Shown: piece by piece, positions 30,088-39,566 of the stretch | Layout of the letters: each line of letters opens with the position of its first letter | Numbering within the stretch: the stretch's first letter is position 1 | Assembly (NCBI GenBank): GCA_003216725.1 | Contig: QCIL01000002.1 | Location: forward strand, 1-64,000 | Length of the DNA stretch: 64,000 bases | Origin: Prochlorococcus sp. AG-402-L18 | GTDB lineage: Bacteria; Cyanobacteriota; Cyanobacteriia; PCC-6307; Cyanobiaceae | Direction of reading: 5' to 3' | Program-made: the position numbers and the translations under genes | Notes under the pieces: generated by a model | Told to the model about the DNA's origin: nothing | Database searches by the model: none | What the model saw: only the letters and a program-made list of their open reading frames with translations

Positions 30088-30705
30088 TTAGTTCTTATCT
30101 TGAAATATAGTACTTAAACGCGATATTGGATTCCCAATACCGGGTACTAATAATTGTGTTTTTTCGTCTTCCTCCTCTATGCAAGAGGTGTAAATTACCT
30201 GATTAGGGAATGATTTCGCAATTTCATTTAACCCTTTATTTGAGCAAATGGCAGTTATTAAAAGAATCCTATTTGAATCAACACCTAATTCCTTTAATTT
30301 AATTAAAGTTTCTAATGATGCTGATTTTGTCGTTATTTGTTCTGAATAAAATATAACTCCTTCATTTGATTCAATAGTTTTAGGAAGTTCTCCTAATGAG
30401 AGGGTTGAATTAGGAATTACTTCTTTGGATCCAAACCATAGAGATAACCCTTCGGGCAACATTGCTAGCACTTTTATAGGATAATCATTATTAATAAAGA
30501 ATCCATCTGCATCGCCATTATCAGTATTTACTATTTCTTTTTTATATGGCAGCCAATTACGTAATGCTTCATATGTAAGCCATTTCCCTAATTGTTCATA
30601 TCCTGTTGAGTACAAAATATTTGGAGTATTTTTTTCTCGCAATATTGAAAGCCAATGTTTTATTAATGGATGAGGAGGAACAATAACCTTTAGTGACATT
30701 GCCAT
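30088..30705 (-). CDS. Uracil phosphoribosyltransferase-like protein, probably inactive
   Basis: A 205-residue protein with the UPRT frame at both ends. VPPHPLIKHWLSILREKNTP and LTYEALRNWLP match the N-terminus; the C-terminal VPGIGNPISRL matches the usual PGLGDAGDR-like uracil loop. The central sites are lost, however. The PRPP loop, normally DPMLATGGS, reads FYSEQITTKSAS, and the ILRAGLG element reads LAMLPEGLSLW. Transferase activity is therefore unlikely. It may be regulatory, or bind another ligand. Annotations of this family as Upp should be treated with caution. Confidence 0.75.
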   Translation of the reverse strand: MAMSLKVIVPPHPLIKHWLSILREKNTPNILYSTGYEQLGKWLTYEALRNWLPYKKEIVNTDNGDADGFFINNDYPIKVLAMLPEGLSLWFGSKEVIPNSTLSLGELPKTIESNEGVIFYSEQITTKSASLETLIKLKELGVDSNRILLITAICSNKGLNEIAKSFPNQVIYTSCIEEEDEKTQLLVPGIGNPISRLSTIFQDKN

Positions 30706-30768
30706 ATATTTTCCTTTAAGATACTTTTACAAACTTTAAATACTTAAGTTCTAAAATACAGTCTTATT

Positions 30769-31281
30769 ATGATTAAATCAATTGTTTTCCCCTCACTAAA
30801 AAATGCATTTATTACTTTGTTGTTCGTTGGGATTTTATTTTTTAATTCAGTAAATTCTGCATGGGCTAAAAGACCTCCTGAGATTAGAAACCAGCAAGAC
30901 CTTAATTTAGAGCCAGATATGCATGGTCAAGATTTAAGCGGTAACGAATACGTTAAATTTGATTTGAATGGGTTTAATTTTAGTGAAAGTAATTTAGAAG
31001 GCGCGGTTTTCAATAATAGTAAATTGCAAAATTCAAAGTTTAATGGAGCCAATTTAAGAGATGCACTAGCTTATGCAACAGATTTTACAGATGCAGATCT
31101 TTCGGATGTTAATTTTACAAATGCTTTATTAATGGAGAGTAATTTTGAAGGAGCAAAAATAGATGGTGCAGATTTTACTGATGCTGTTCTTAGTCGTACA
31201 CAACAAAAACAATTATGTGCGATTGCTAATGGCACAAATAGTTCTACAGGAGAGAGTACAGAATATAGCTTAGGTTGTTAA
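30769..31281 (+). CDS. Exported pentapeptide-repeat protein
   Basis: A 170-residue protein with an N-terminal signal sequence (about 10-34, FITLLFVGILFF..SAWA). It then has about 15 pentapeptide repeats of the A(D/N)LXX type (FNGANLRDALAYATDFTDAD, DGADFTDAVL), forming a right-handed quadrilateral helix. Two cysteines near the C-terminus (KQLCAIANG, LGC) could make a disulfide. Similar exported repeat proteins sit in the thylakoid lumen of cyanobacteria and chloroplasts. The role is unknown. Confidence 0.85.
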   Translation: MIKSIVFPSLKNAFITLLFVGILFFNSVNSAWAKRPPEIRNQQDLNLEPDMHGQDLSGNEYVKFDLNGFNFSESNLEGAVFNNSKLQNSKFNGANLRDALAYATDFTDADLSDVNFTNALLMESNFEGAKIDGADFTDAVLSRTQQKQLCAIANGTNSSTGESTEYSLGC

Positions 31282-31290
31282 TCATCAAAG

Positions 31291-32355
31291 ATGAAAAAAA
31301 AAATACCAGTTATGGTTGTTTCGGGTTTTCTTGGTTCAGGTAAAACAACTTTTCTAAGATATCTATTAAAAGAGAGTAATAAAAAATTTGGTTTAATAAT
31401 TAATGAATTTGGTGATGTTGGAATTGACGGTGATTTGATTAAAAGTTGTGATAAATGCGATGAATCTTCAGACGACTGCGTAATCGAATTAAACAATGGA
31501 TGTTTATGTTGTACTGTTCAAGATGATTTTGTTCCATCAATAAAAGCTCTCCTAGAATTTAATCCTCCTATCGAATCAATAATTATCGAAACAAGTGGCT
31601 TGGCACTACCAATTCCCTTAATTCAAGCACTTAACTGGCCTGAGATTAGGTCTTTAATCTACCTTGATGTTGTTGTTGGTATTGTTAATGGAGAATCAAT
31701 GCTTAATGGTTCACCAATTAATGATTTAAATAAAATAACAAAACAATATAATGAAACAGATAAAATTGATCACAACGCCACTATAGATGAACTTTTTGAG
31801 GAGCAATTAGAAGTTTCTGATATCGTTTTAGTCTCTAGATCAGATATCTTAAATGATGATCAGTTTGACGTTGTAAAAAATAAAATTCAAGGAAGTCTAA
31901 ACTCATCTGTGCCAGTCCTCAAATCCAAGAATGGCAAAATTGATTTGAAATATCTATTTGATTTTAATTTTAAAAAAGAGACTTATAAAGAATTTTTAAC
32001 TGAAGAACATGACCATAATCATGTTGAACTTGTATCAGATTCAATTAAATTAAATTATTTCCTTGAAAAAAATGACCTTGAAAAGGAGATGTCAAAAATC
32101 TTGGATGAATTAAACATTCTTCGAATAAAAGGACGTATTTGGATACCAAACAAATCATTGCCTTTACAAATACAAATTGTTGGAAAGAAAATTAATACTT
32201 GGTTTGAAGAAGCTCCAGACAATTGTTGGAGACCAAATGATAATGCTGGGCTTGAATTAGTAATAATTTCCTTTGATGAAAAATCTATAAAAACTTTCAA
32301 TAGAAAAATTAAAGAGAAATTTAAGATTTTAAGTGAACCAAAAAAAGCAATTTGA
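31291..32355 (+). CDS. CobW/COG0523 family metal-chaperone-type GTPase
   Basis: A 354-residue G3E GTPase. The P-loop VSGFLGSGKTTFLRYLL opens the protein, the metal motif NGCLCCTVQDD lies near residue 70 and ETSGLALPIPLIQ near 100. A His-containing linker (EEHDHNHVELVS, about 238) precedes the C-terminal CobW_C domain (LRIKGRIWIPNK, CWRPNDNAGLELVIIS). A longer insertion with extra Cys (SCDKCDESSDDCVIEL, about 50-65) is notable. COG0523 proteins insert or deliver Zn, Co or other metals. Subfamily and metal are not decided here; cobalamin synthesis is one possibility. Confidence 0.88.
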   Translation: MKKKIPVMVVSGFLGSGKTTFLRYLLKESNKKFGLIINEFGDVGIDGDLIKSCDKCDESSDDCVIELNNGCLCCTVQDDFVPSIKALLEFNPPIESIIIETSGLALPIPLIQALNWPEIRSLIYLDVVVGIVNGESMLNGSPINDLNKITKQYNETDKIDHNATIDELFEEQLEVSDIVLVSRSDILNDDQFDVVKNKIQGSLNSSVPVLKSKNGKIDLKYLFDFNFKKETYKEFLTEEHDHNHVELVSDSIKLNYFLEKNDLEKEMSKILDELNILRIKGRIWIPNKSLPLQIQIVGKKINTWFEEAPDNCWRPNDNAGLELVIISFDEKSIKTFNRKIKEKFKILSEPKKAI

Positions 32356-32403
32356 CATTATAGTAATCAGTCGGGATACTTATCTAGGGGTAGAGAGCAC
32401 TAA

Positions 32404-32568
32404 ATGGAAAATCCAAAAATTGCTTTAAAACATATAATCTCTGACGAAGTTACATCAATTGATAAAATAAAATGTTCAAAATGTGGAGGGGCAGGAAATT
32501 TTAAAACACATGAAAATTCAAGAAGAACTTGCTTAGTATGTTTTGGTAGAGGCTACATAAACATCTAG
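32404..32568 (+). CDS. 54-aa DnaJ-type zinc-finger peptide
   Basis: ATG 32404 to TAG 32568 gives 54 residues with two CxxCxGxG-like motifs, CSKCGGAG and CLVCFGRG, spaced as one zinc site of the DnaJ cysteine-rich domain. No J-domain is present. Stand-alone versions of this fold act as thiol or Zn-dependent chaperone modules in plants and cyanobacteria (for example BSD2-like proteins), but no such role is shown here. It is placed between the CobW-type GTPase gene (48 bp gap) and purS. Confidence 0.78.
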   Translation: MENPKIALKHIISDEVTSIDKIKCSKCGGAGNFKTHENSRRTCLVCFGRGYINI

Positions 32569-32665
32569 CAACTCAGAAAACCTTAAGGTAAAAATATTTG
32601 TTTATTAATCAATAGTACTTTTTATTGAAATTTAAACTAATCTTCTAGTAGAAATTAATTTTTAA

Positions 32666-32920
32666 TTGGACCAATTTGCTGTAAAAGTTTTTGTAAGACT
32701 AAGACCCTCAGTTTTAGATCCAGCAGGTGAAGCTACCAAATCTGCCTCTATAAAACTTGGAGGCGAGGGAATAAAATCATTACGTATAGGAAAAATGATT
32801 GAGGTAAAAATAGAAGGTAATGGTGAAAACGAAGTAAGAGAAAAAATTGATTTATTGTGTGATAGGTTATTCGCAAATACTGTTATTGAAGATTATGAGT
32901 ATTCACTAGAAAAATTATAA
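32666..32920 (+). CDS. purS: Phosphoribosylformylglycinamidine synthase subunit PurS
   Basis: An 84-residue subunit with TTG start that bridges PurL and PurQ in the FGAM synthase complex of purine synthesis. The sequence [18 protein letters not shown] and the terminal [12 protein letters not shown] are typical. It ends 1 bp before purQ, an obligate pair in this family. Confidence 0.96.
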   Translation: MDQFAVKVFVRLRPSVLDPAGEATKSASIKLGGEGIKSLRIGKMIEVKIEGNGENEVREKIDLLCDRLFANTVIEDYEYSLEKL

Positions 32921-32921
32921 G

Positions 32922-33587
32922 ATGGATAATTTTACTGTAGGAGTTGTTGTCTTCCCTGGTTCTAATTGTGATCGTGATGTTTCATGGGCATTGGAAGGTT
33001 GTTTAGATATAAGAACAAAATACTTGTGGCATGAGTCTTCAGATTTAAGTGATGTAGATGCAATAGTTTTACCTGGAGGATTTAGCTATGGTGATTATTT
33101 AAGATGCGGAGCAATTGCGAGATTCTCTCCATTAATAAATGCCTTGTATGAGTTTGTTAAAAGCGGGAAAAGAGTTTTAGGAATTTGTAATGGGTTTCAA
33201 ATTTTGACAGAATCAGGATTTTTGCCTGGTGCTCTTGTTGCAAATAAAAATCTTAATTTTATCTGTGATGACGTTGAACTGGATATCGTTTCTACAAAAG
33301 GAGGTTGGTTTAATAATGCAGATGAAAAACAAATTATTAAGTTGCCAATAGCGCATGGGGAAGGAAGATATCATTGTGATTCTGATACTTTAAAAAAACT
33401 TGTAGATAATGAATTGATCGCTTTAAGATATAAAAATAATCCCAATGGATCCTCATTCGATATCGCAGGTATAACTAATGAAAAGGGTAATGTTCTAGGT
33501 TTAATGCCTCATCCAGAGCGAGCATGTGACGAGATAATTGGTGGGACTGATGGTCTCTTTACATTGAAATCATTAATATTGAAATAA
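32922..33587 (+). CDS. purQ: Phosphoribosylformylglycinamidine synthase glutaminase PurQ
   Basis: A 221-residue class I amidotransferase subunit supplying ammonia for FGAM formation. The opening [14 protein letters not shown], the nucleophile Cys in [10 protein letters not shown] (about 87) and the His/Glu of LMPHPERA (about 195) complete the triad. It is followed by a strong hairpin that also ends the opposing fba gene. The purL gene is outside the window. Confidence 0.97.
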   Translation: MDNFTVGVVVFPGSNCDRDVSWALEGCLDIRTKYLWHESSDLSDVDAIVLPGGFSYGDYLRCGAIARFSPLINALYEFVKSGKRVLGICNGFQILTESGFLPGALVANKNLNFICDDVELDIVSTKGGWFNNADEKQIIKLPIAHGEGRYHCDSDTLKKLVDNELIALRYKNNPNGSSFDIAGITNEKGNVLGLMPHPERACDEIIGGTDGLFTLKSLILK

Positions 33588-33594
33588 AAAAAAA

Positions 33595-33614
33595 GACCCC
33601 CAATTGTGGAGGTC
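33595..33614. terminator. Bidirectional intrinsic terminator between purQ and fba
   Basis: GACC-CC...GG-GGTC forms a hairpin of about 8 bp with one mismatch around AATTGT. A run of nine A bases precedes it (33586-33594), acting as a U-tract for the leftward transcript. GTTTCTTTT follows for the rightward transcript. The gene ends converge here at 33587 and 33638, so it can stop both. Confidence 0.75.
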
Positions 33615-33637
33615 GTTTCTTTTAATTTAGGAAGAAA

Positions 33638-34711
33638 TTAAACAGTAGCTTTTACTTTTGGATCTAAATCGCCTTTTGCGTAAAGATTAGCAAAATAATT
33701 AGTGCTATTTTGTTTGATCTTACTTGCTTGACCTTCGCACCAGAACTGCTTGTATCTATCAAGACAAACTTGCTTCATATATTTTCTGGCAGGCTTGTTG
33801 AAATGTCTTGGGTCAAAGTTTGCTTTATCAGCAAATGCTGCCTCTCTCACCGCGGCAGTGAAAGCAAGTCTGTTATCGGTATCGATGTTGACTTTCCTAA
33901 CTCCATTTCTTATTCCCTCTTGAATCTCTTCAACAGGAACTCCATATGTTTGAGGAATTTCACCACCATATTTGTTAATGATATCCAACCATTCTTGAGG
34001 AACTGAACTAGATCCATGCATTACAAGATGGGTATTTGGAAGTGCTTTATGAATTTCAGCAATTCTACTTATTGCAAGAACTTCTCCTGTAGGTTTCCTT
34101 GTGAATTTATAAGCACCATGACTTGTACCTATAGCAATAGCTAATGCATCAACTTTTGTTTTAGCAACAAAATCTGCAGCTTCTTCTGGATCAGTCAAAA
34201 GCATGTCAGTAGAAAGTTCACCTTCAAATCCATGACCATCTTCTGCTTCACCTTTCCCTGTTTCTAATGAACCTAAGCAACCTAATTCTCCTTCAACACT
34301 AACTCCAACTGAATGAGCAAAATCTACAACTTTTTTAGTAACTGCAACATTATATTCGTAACTAGCGGGTGTTTTTGCATCTGCCTCTAGAGAACCATCC
34401 ATCATTACTGATGTGAAACCATTTATTGCTGCTGAATAGCATGTTGATGGCTCATTACCATGGTCTTGGTGCATTACCACTGGAATATTAGGATATGTTT
34501 CTGTAGCGGCAAGGATTAGATGACGTAAGAAAATTTCTCCTGCGTAATTTCTTGCCCCTCTTGAAGCTTGTAGGATAACTGGACTATCAGTTTCATGTGC
34601 TGCTTCCATGATTGCTTGAACCTGCTCAAGATTATTAACATTGAAAGCTGGAATACCGTAACCATTCTCAGCAGCGTGATCTAAAAGTAGTCTTAGTGGA
34701 ACGAGGGCCAT
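33638..34711 (-). CDS. fbaA: Fructose-bisphosphate aldolase, class II
   Basis: A 357-residue zinc aldolase of the Calvin-cycle (CbbA) type. [27 protein letters not shown] opens the protein (conserved DHAAENGYG). The Zn His is in [14 protein letters not shown] (about 82). [32 protein letters not shown] and [17 protein letters not shown] hold the remaining metal and phosphate residues. It is the native cyanobacterial aldolase. A 147 bp gap separates it from the class I aldolase gene upstream. Confidence 0.96.
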   Translation of the reverse strand: MALVPLRLLLDHAAENGYGIPAFNVNNLEQVQAIMEAAHETDSPVILQASRGARNYAGEIFLRHLILAATETYPNIPVVMHQDHGNEPSTCYSAAINGFTSVMMDGSLEADAKTPASYEYNVAVTKKVVDFAHSVGVSVEGELGCLGSLETGKGEAEDGHGFEGELSTDMLLTDPEEAADFVAKTKVDALAIAIGTSHGAYKFTRKPTGEVLAISRIAEIHKALPNTHLVMHGSSSVPQEWLDIINKYGGEIPQTYGVPVEEIQEGIRNGVRKVNIDTDNRLAFTAAVREAAFADKANFDPRHFNKPARKYMKQVCLDRYKQFWCEGQASKIKQNSTNYFANLYAKGDLDPKVKATV

Positions 34712-34858
34712 AATTAAAATAAGTTAGATGCTATACAAAGCACTTGTTTCCGCGAGTTTAGTACAAAGAGGTATCAAATGTCACGTCATTAGATATACAA
34801 AATACTAAATTAGAGAAACTAATTTTATGACCCAGAGTATATTTTTAAGGTTTTTTAG

Positions 34859-35926
34859 TTAATAAGTGTAGCCTGCTACAAACAATTGCTCATCAGATGA
34901 AGGTTGAGATCCTGCTACATAGGCTCCTTTTGAAGCTTCAGAGTTTGCTTGAGCTCTTGCTATTAATGCTTTCTGACCTCCTTCAACGTCACTTCCTTTC
35001 CAGGCCTTTAAGCATGAGTGCTGTAATGCTCTTCCATAGGAGAATGAGACATTCCATAAGGCTTTCCTGTAAAGAGTGTTCATATTATTTAAATAAACAG
35101 AAGCAGCCTCTTCGCTTAATCCTCCTGATAAGAAAACTATTCCAGGAACAGATGCAGGAACGCATCTTTCCATAGTTCTGATTGTCATTTCAGCAACTTT
35201 CATAGGATCAGCCTTTGTTGGACAATCTGCTCCATTGACAGTCATAGAGGGTTTTAATAGGGTTCCTTCTAGAAAAACTCCATTTGCTTGACAGGCAATA
35301 TAGACCTGTTTTATTACTTCTTCTTGTACTTCGGCAGTCTTTTCAATAGTATGATCGCCGTCCATTAAAATTTCAGGTTCAATAATTGGTACTAAACCAG
35401 ATTCTTGAACTGATCTTGCATACCTTGCTAATCCCCAAGCATTCTCTTGAATTGATAGTTTTGAAGGACAACCATCATTTGTAATTTGCAGAACTGCTCT
35501 CCACTTTGCAAATCTTGCACCTTGTTCATAATATTTTGCTGCTCTTTCAACTAACCCATCTAGGCCAGAGCAAAAAGTTTCTACATCTCCTCCTCCAGGA
35601 AGTGGATTTAGACCTTTATCGACCTTTATCCCTGGAATAATACCTAAATCATTTAGTTTCTTAACCATTGACTCACCATCTTGGTGATTCTGATAAAGAG
35701 TTTCTTCGAAGAGGATTGCTCCACTTATATATTTACCAAGACCTTCAGTAGTAAAAAGCATTCCTCTATATGCCTTCCTATTTTCTTCAGTATTCTCAAC
35801 GCCAATTCCAGCGAGTCTCTTACCTACTGTTTTAGTGGATTCATCTACTGCTAATATGCCTTTCCCTTTAGAGGCTAGTAATTGAGCATTCTCTTTAAGC
35901 TCATTTTTGTAATAATTTAAAGCCAT
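34859..35926 (-). CDS. Fructose-bisphosphate aldolase, class I
   Basis: A 355-residue Schiff-base aldolase of the animal/plant type. KGKGILAVDESTKTVGKRL, the lysine motif KWRAVLQI (about 147), PEILMDGDHTIEKT and LEGTLLKPSMTVNGAD (Schiff-base Lys, about 230) are visible. FLSGGLSEEAASVYLNNMN also fits. It is not related to the class II gene beside it. Redundancy with the class II enzyme is unusual in a streamlined genome, and a eukaryotic origin of this gene in marine picocyanobacteria has been proposed in the literature as I recall it. Confidence 0.95.
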   Translation of the reverse strand: MALNYYKNELKENAQLLASKGKGILAVDESTKTVGKRLAGIGVENTEENRKAYRGMLFTTEGLGKYISGAILFEETLYQNHQDGESMVKKLNDLGIIPGIKVDKGLNPLPGGGDVETFCSGLDGLVERAAKYYEQGARFAKWRAVLQITNDGCPSKLSIQENAWGLARYARSVQESGLVPIIEPEILMDGDHTIEKTAEVQEEVIKQVYIACQANGVFLEGTLLKPSMTVNGADCPTKADPMKVAEMTIRTMERCVPASVPGIVFLSGGLSEEAASVYLNNMNTLYRKALWNVSFSYGRALQHSCLKAWKGSDVEGGQKALIARAQANSEASKGAYVAGSQPSSDEQLFVAGYTY

Positions 35927-36029
35927 TCATAAATAATTCAGTTCAATTGATTTTTCCAGAATATGAAAAAAAAATAAAATCAATCCAATACTTTATCGAG
36001 TGATAATTGCTACTTATAAATGTATAACC

Positions 36030-37124
36030 TTAAATTTTGATTCTTAATCCATTTTTTGAAGATTCTCGTATAGCTTCGCAAACTTTATGACTAGCAAGGC
36101 CCTCACATAAACCTGGGATTACAGGTGTTCTATTAATAATACTCTCAGCCCATAAATTCTGAATTCTTAAAACTGGAGCTATCCTCCCATCAGTCCATGT
36201 TTTTTCAAAATTAAAACTTGAATCTGCAGTTAGATTTTGTATTTTATTTTCGCTGTTTGAATATTTCAAATTAAAACCATGAACGTAATCTTTTTGGTTT
36301 TCACTTTTAAGAATAAGTGAACCTTCGCTTCCATATATTTCTAAACTAAACCCTCTACCGTTTTTAGAAATCGATGATAAAGATACCTGACAAGGAATAA
36401 GATTCGAGTTATAGTTTGATATTTCAATATTGGCTAAACAAACATCTTCACTCGTAACATCATTTAAATCAGATGAATTAGGTAAAGGTCTTTTTTTTAT
36501 TGATGTTGCTAACTTGCCAGATACGTTTATTGATTCTCCAAAAAACCAATTCAACATATCGAATGCATGAGTACCTAAGGCTCCAATAACTCCTCCACCT
36601 TTTTCTTCCAATGAATACCAATTCCAAGCTCTTTTTGGGTCGGATCTACTGCCCATTAACCAATCTAATTTGACTAGATAAATATCTCCTAGGATATTTT
36701 CATCAATAAGTTTTTTTGTCTGGAGAAAAAGGGGTACTGCTCTATATTCAAAATCAACGCATACGCTTAAATTCTTAATCAAAGATATTCTCTGAAGCTC
36801 TTCTATTTCAAAGGAAGTTATTGAAACGGGTTTTTCTAATAGCAGATTTTTATTATTCTCAAGCGCTTGTTTAGCTAATTTAAATCTTGATTCAGGAGGG
36901 GTAGAAATAATAATGCCATCAATTTCTGGAGATTTAACTAAGTCTTCCCAATTATGAAAAAACTCTAATCCAGTTTCTTTTTCTAGAATCGATTTTTGCT
37001 TTTTCTCATAATGATAAATAGCTACAGGCGTAAAATAATCCGATTCTTTTAATGCTTCTAAATGAACTTTTTTCCCAAAGCCTAGTCCAGCAATCGCTAT
37101 TTTTAATTTATTTTTAGTATTCAT
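36030..37124 (-). CDS. Gfo/Idh/MocA family oxidoreductase
   Basis: A 364-residue NAD(P)-dependent sugar or polyol dehydrogenase-like protein. IAIAGLGFGKKVHLEALKES opens the Rossmann domain; GIIISTPPESRFKLAKQALE and the EKPVS motif (LLEKPVSITSFE, catalytic Lys) follow near 95. The C-terminal alpha/beta domain shows EEKGGGVIGALGTHAFDMLNWFFG (split: GGGVIGALGTHAFDMLNWFF). The substrate is unknown. It is leftward in a run with the hypothetical gene and accD upstream (2 bp gap). Confidence 0.85.
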   Translation of the reverse strand: MNTKNKLKIAIAGLGFGKKVHLEALKESDYFTPVAIYHYEKKQKSILEKETGLEFFHNWEDLVKSPEIDGIIISTPPESRFKLAKQALENNKNLLLEKPVSITSFEIEELQRISLIKNLSVCVDFEYRAVPLFLQTKKLIDENILGDIYLVKLDWLMGSRSDPKRAWNWYSLEEKGGGVIGALGTHAFDMLNWFFGESINVSGKLATSIKKRPLPNSSDLNDVTSEDVCLANIEISNYNSNLIPCQVSLSSISKNGRGFSLEIYGSEGSLILKSENQKDYVHGFNLKYSNSENKIQNLTADSSFNFEKTWTDGRIAPVLRIQNLWAESIINRTPVIPGLCEGLASHKVCEAIRESSKNGLRIKI

Positions 37125-37126
37125 TC

Positions 37127-37519
37127 TTATCTGTTAATTAACTCTGAACAGCTAGTTTCAATAACAACATCTATTAATTCATCATTATTGGAAGTTTGCC
37201 ATTTTGAATTAAATTGAGGAATTCCATTTATGGAAGTATCTTTGAACTTTTTTTCATCGCAATTGATTCTCATTACATAAAGTGATAATTCTCCTTGATT
37301 ATTGGAATTGGTTGGGTTTTTAAAGAACTTTGTTAAGACACTTATTTCACTATTTGGAAGCGGCTTAATACTCCCTTTGTCAAGCCATTCTTTCCCATCA
37401 TCATTTTCTTTAAGGAGAACCCAATCAACATTTCCTAATCCATATGAATAGGAAGCAAAATTTAAAATAAACAATAAAAGGCTTAAAGAAAAATAAAATA
37501 AATTAAAAATCATTCTCAT
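37127..37519 (-). CDS. Exported hypothetical protein, 130 aa
   Basis: An ATG at 37519 lies one base past the accD stop and gives a clean signal peptide (FNLFYFSLSLLLFILNFASYSYG). An upstream in-frame start at 37552 would overlap accD by 32 bp and is less likely. The mature part holds three cysteines (RINCDEKKF, ETSCSEL) and the pattern VDWVLLKENDDGKEWLDKGSI, similar in shape to cyanobacterial exported proteins of unknown function. It is probably periplasmic or lumenal. Confidence 0.72.
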   Translation of the reverse strand: MRMIFNLFYFSLSLLLFILNFASYSYGLGNVDWVLLKENDDGKEWLDKGSIKPLPNSEISVLTKFFKNPTNSNNQGELSLYVMRINCDEKKFKDTSINGIPQFNSKWQTSNNDELIDVVIETSCSELINR

Positions 37520-37520
37520 T

Positions 37521-38402
37521 TTAAATATTTGCTTTTGCAAGTTCTTTGACACCGTGGATTTTTAGAATTTTAGTCAAAGTTGTCTTGAGATCTTTCCTTT
37601 TCACTATTACATCAACAAAACCATGCTCAAGGAGGTATTCAGCTGTTTGAAAATTATCTGGTAATTTTTCTCTTAATGTTTGTTCAATTACTCTTCTTCC
37701 CGCAAAACCTATAAGAGCTTTTGGCTCGGCTAAAATTAAATCTCCTAACATTGCAAAGCTAGCAGTTACTCCTCCCGTGGTTGGATGGGTTAATAGAGGA
37801 ATGTAGAGAAGATTTTTTTCTTTATGCCTTTTTAGTGCTCCTGATATTTTCGCCATTTGCATGAGACTTAACATCCCTTCTTGCATCCTGGCGCCACCAG
37901 AGGCACAGACAATCAATATAGGATATTTTTCTATAGTCGCTTTTTCAATAATCCTAGTAATTTTTTCGCCCACTACGGAACCCATCGAACCTCCCATGAA
38001 TCTGAAATCCATTACAGCTAAAGCTAAAGGCATTGAATTGATAGAGCAAAAACCTGTGATCACTCCGTCCCTTAATCCAGTTCCTGCTTGACTCTCCTTG
38101 ATGCGATCTGCATATGATCTCCTGTCCTTGAATCCTAATGGATCTGTGGGACTTAAGTATTTATCAAACTCTTTAAAAGAATTTTTATCCGCTATTATGT
38201 CAATTCTTTCATCACTATTTATTCTATTGTGATGACCACAATTATTACAAACATTAAAATTTGATACTAAATCTTTTCTATAAGCTACTTGGGAACATTC
38301 CGAGCATTTAACCCATAACCCATCGCTTTCATCAGTATCTTGAGAAACTTTCCCAACAAATTGATCTTTTCGCCTTGCAGCAAACCAGTCGATTAAAGAC
38401 AC
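37521..38402 (-). CDS. accD: Acetyl-CoA carboxylase carboxyltransferase subunit beta
   Basis: This subunit, with AccA, transfers the carboxyl group to acetyl-CoA for fatty-acid synthesis. GTG 38402 gives 293 residues beginning [14 protein letters not shown], the family start; an ATG at 38450 would add 16 residues. The zinc ribbon CSECSQ..CNNCGHH (about 33-58), [20 protein letters not shown] (about 160) and [16 protein letters not shown] (about 203) identify AccD. Confidence 0.95.
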   Translation of the reverse strand: MSLIDWFAARRKDQFVGKVSQDTDESDGLWVKCSECSQVAYRKDLVSNFNVCNNCGHHNRINSDERIDIIADKNSFKEFDKYLSPTDPLGFKDRRSYADRIKESQAGTGLRDGVITGFCSINSMPLALAVMDFRFMGGSMGSVVGEKITRIIEKATIEKYPILIVCASGGARMQEGMLSLMQMAKISGALKRHKEKNLLYIPLLTHPTTGGVTASFAMLGDLILAEPKALIGFAGRRVIEQTLREKLPDNFQTAEYLLEHGFVDVIVKRKDLKTTLTKILKIHGVKELAKANI

Positions 38403-38576
38403 AACATTCTCTTTTTTTCTATTTAAGTCTAAAAATGGTACTTTTATCAAGAAAGATATAAAAATATGAAAATCTTATATTTACGGCTTTCGAAATATTT
38501 TCATAAAAAGTTTTTAAAATATCTTTTTTTTAATAGTTCCAGAATCATAGAGTTATTTTTTATTTTGAATATTTCT

Positions 38577-39476
38577 TTATGAATTATTTTTTTCTTCTAT
38601 CATCTTATGAATAATTGGAGTAAGTATCAATTCCATTGCAAACCCCATCTTTCCTCCATTCACAACTATACTCGTTGGACTAGACATAAATGAATCATGA
38701 ATCATTCCTAATAGATATTGAAAGTCAATCCCCCATTTTTCTCTTGCTCCTTTTCTAAAGTGTATGATGACAAAACTTTCATCAGGAGTAGGAATATTTC
38801 TACATATAAATGGATTAGAGGTATCAATGGTAGGAATTCTTTGAAAATTAATATCCGTTTTACTAAATTGAGGACAAATATGATTTATGTAATCAGGCAT
38901 TCTTCTTAATATAGTGTCAACAATAGTTTCTGCTGAATAACCTCTTTCAGCATTATCTCTATGAATTTTTTGTATCCATTCTAAATTTGTTATTGGAACA
39001 ACACCCACAAGTAAGTCGGCGTAGGAAGCAACATTGTATCCATCGCCTTCAACTCCTCCATGTAACCCCTCGTAAAAAAGCACATCTGTACCTTCAGGAA
39101 TATCTTCCCAGGGTGTGAATTGCCCTGGTTCGAGGGATGTGCCAAGTCTTGTATTATGTTCCTCGGCTTCTTCTGGACTATGAAGATAATATCTCTTTTT
39201 CCCTCCGCCGGTTTCGCCATAGATTTTAAATAATTCCTCTAGCTTGTCAAAAAGATTAGCTTCTGGTCCAAAGTGAGAAAAATTTTCTCCTTTTGAAAGT
39301 GCTTCTGCCATTGCTTTTTTCATAGGCATTCTTTCGAATCGGTGGTAACTATCTCCTTCAACAACAGCTGGAATAATATCTTCCCTAGCAAAAATATGCT
39401 CAAATGCTCTTTTTACTGTACTTGTTCCTGCTCCTGAAGATCCTGTTACAGCGACTACTGGATGACGTTTTGACAT
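38577..39476 (-). CDS. prk: Phosphoribulokinase, proteobacterial (class I) type
   Basis: This kinase makes ribulose-1,5-bisphosphate for Rubisco. The 299-residue sequence shows VTGSSGAGTSTVKRAFEHIF (P-loop), EGDSYHRFER, FSHFGPEANLFDKLEELF, FYEGLHGG and VPITNLEWIQKIHRDNAERG. These are signatures of the short purple-bacterial enzyme rather than the roughly 330-residue plant/cyanobacterial one. The redox-cysteine pair used by CP12 and thioredoxin is absent: its cysteines are only in HICPQF and FICRN. This suits an alpha-cyanobacterium whose Rubisco is form IA. It stands alone between accD and leuB. Confidence 0.95.
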   Translation of the reverse strand: MSKRHPVVAVTGSSGAGTSTVKRAFEHIFAREDIIPAVVEGDSYHRFERMPMKKAMAEALSKGENFSHFGPEANLFDKLEELFKIYGETGGGKKRYYLHSPEEAEEHNTRLGTSLEPGQFTPWEDIPEGTDVLFYEGLHGGVEGDGYNVASYADLLVGVVPITNLEWIQKIHRDNAERGYSAETIVDTILRRMPDYINHICPQFSKTDINFQRIPTIDTSNPFICRNIPTPDESFVIIHFRKGAREKWGIDFQYLLGMIHDSFMSSPTSIVVNGGKMGFAMELILTPIIHKMIEEKNNS

Positions 39477-39566
39477 TTTTTAAAAACAATATTTAATAAT
39501 TCTGACAGGTCATATACCAACTTTATGTTCAACTTAAAAATATTTTTTTAATTATTAATTTTTTTT

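Noticed and set aside
34897-35175. Plus-strand frame inside the class I aldolase gene
   Set aside because: Leucine-rich antisense shadow of a strong conserved CDS, without its own start context.
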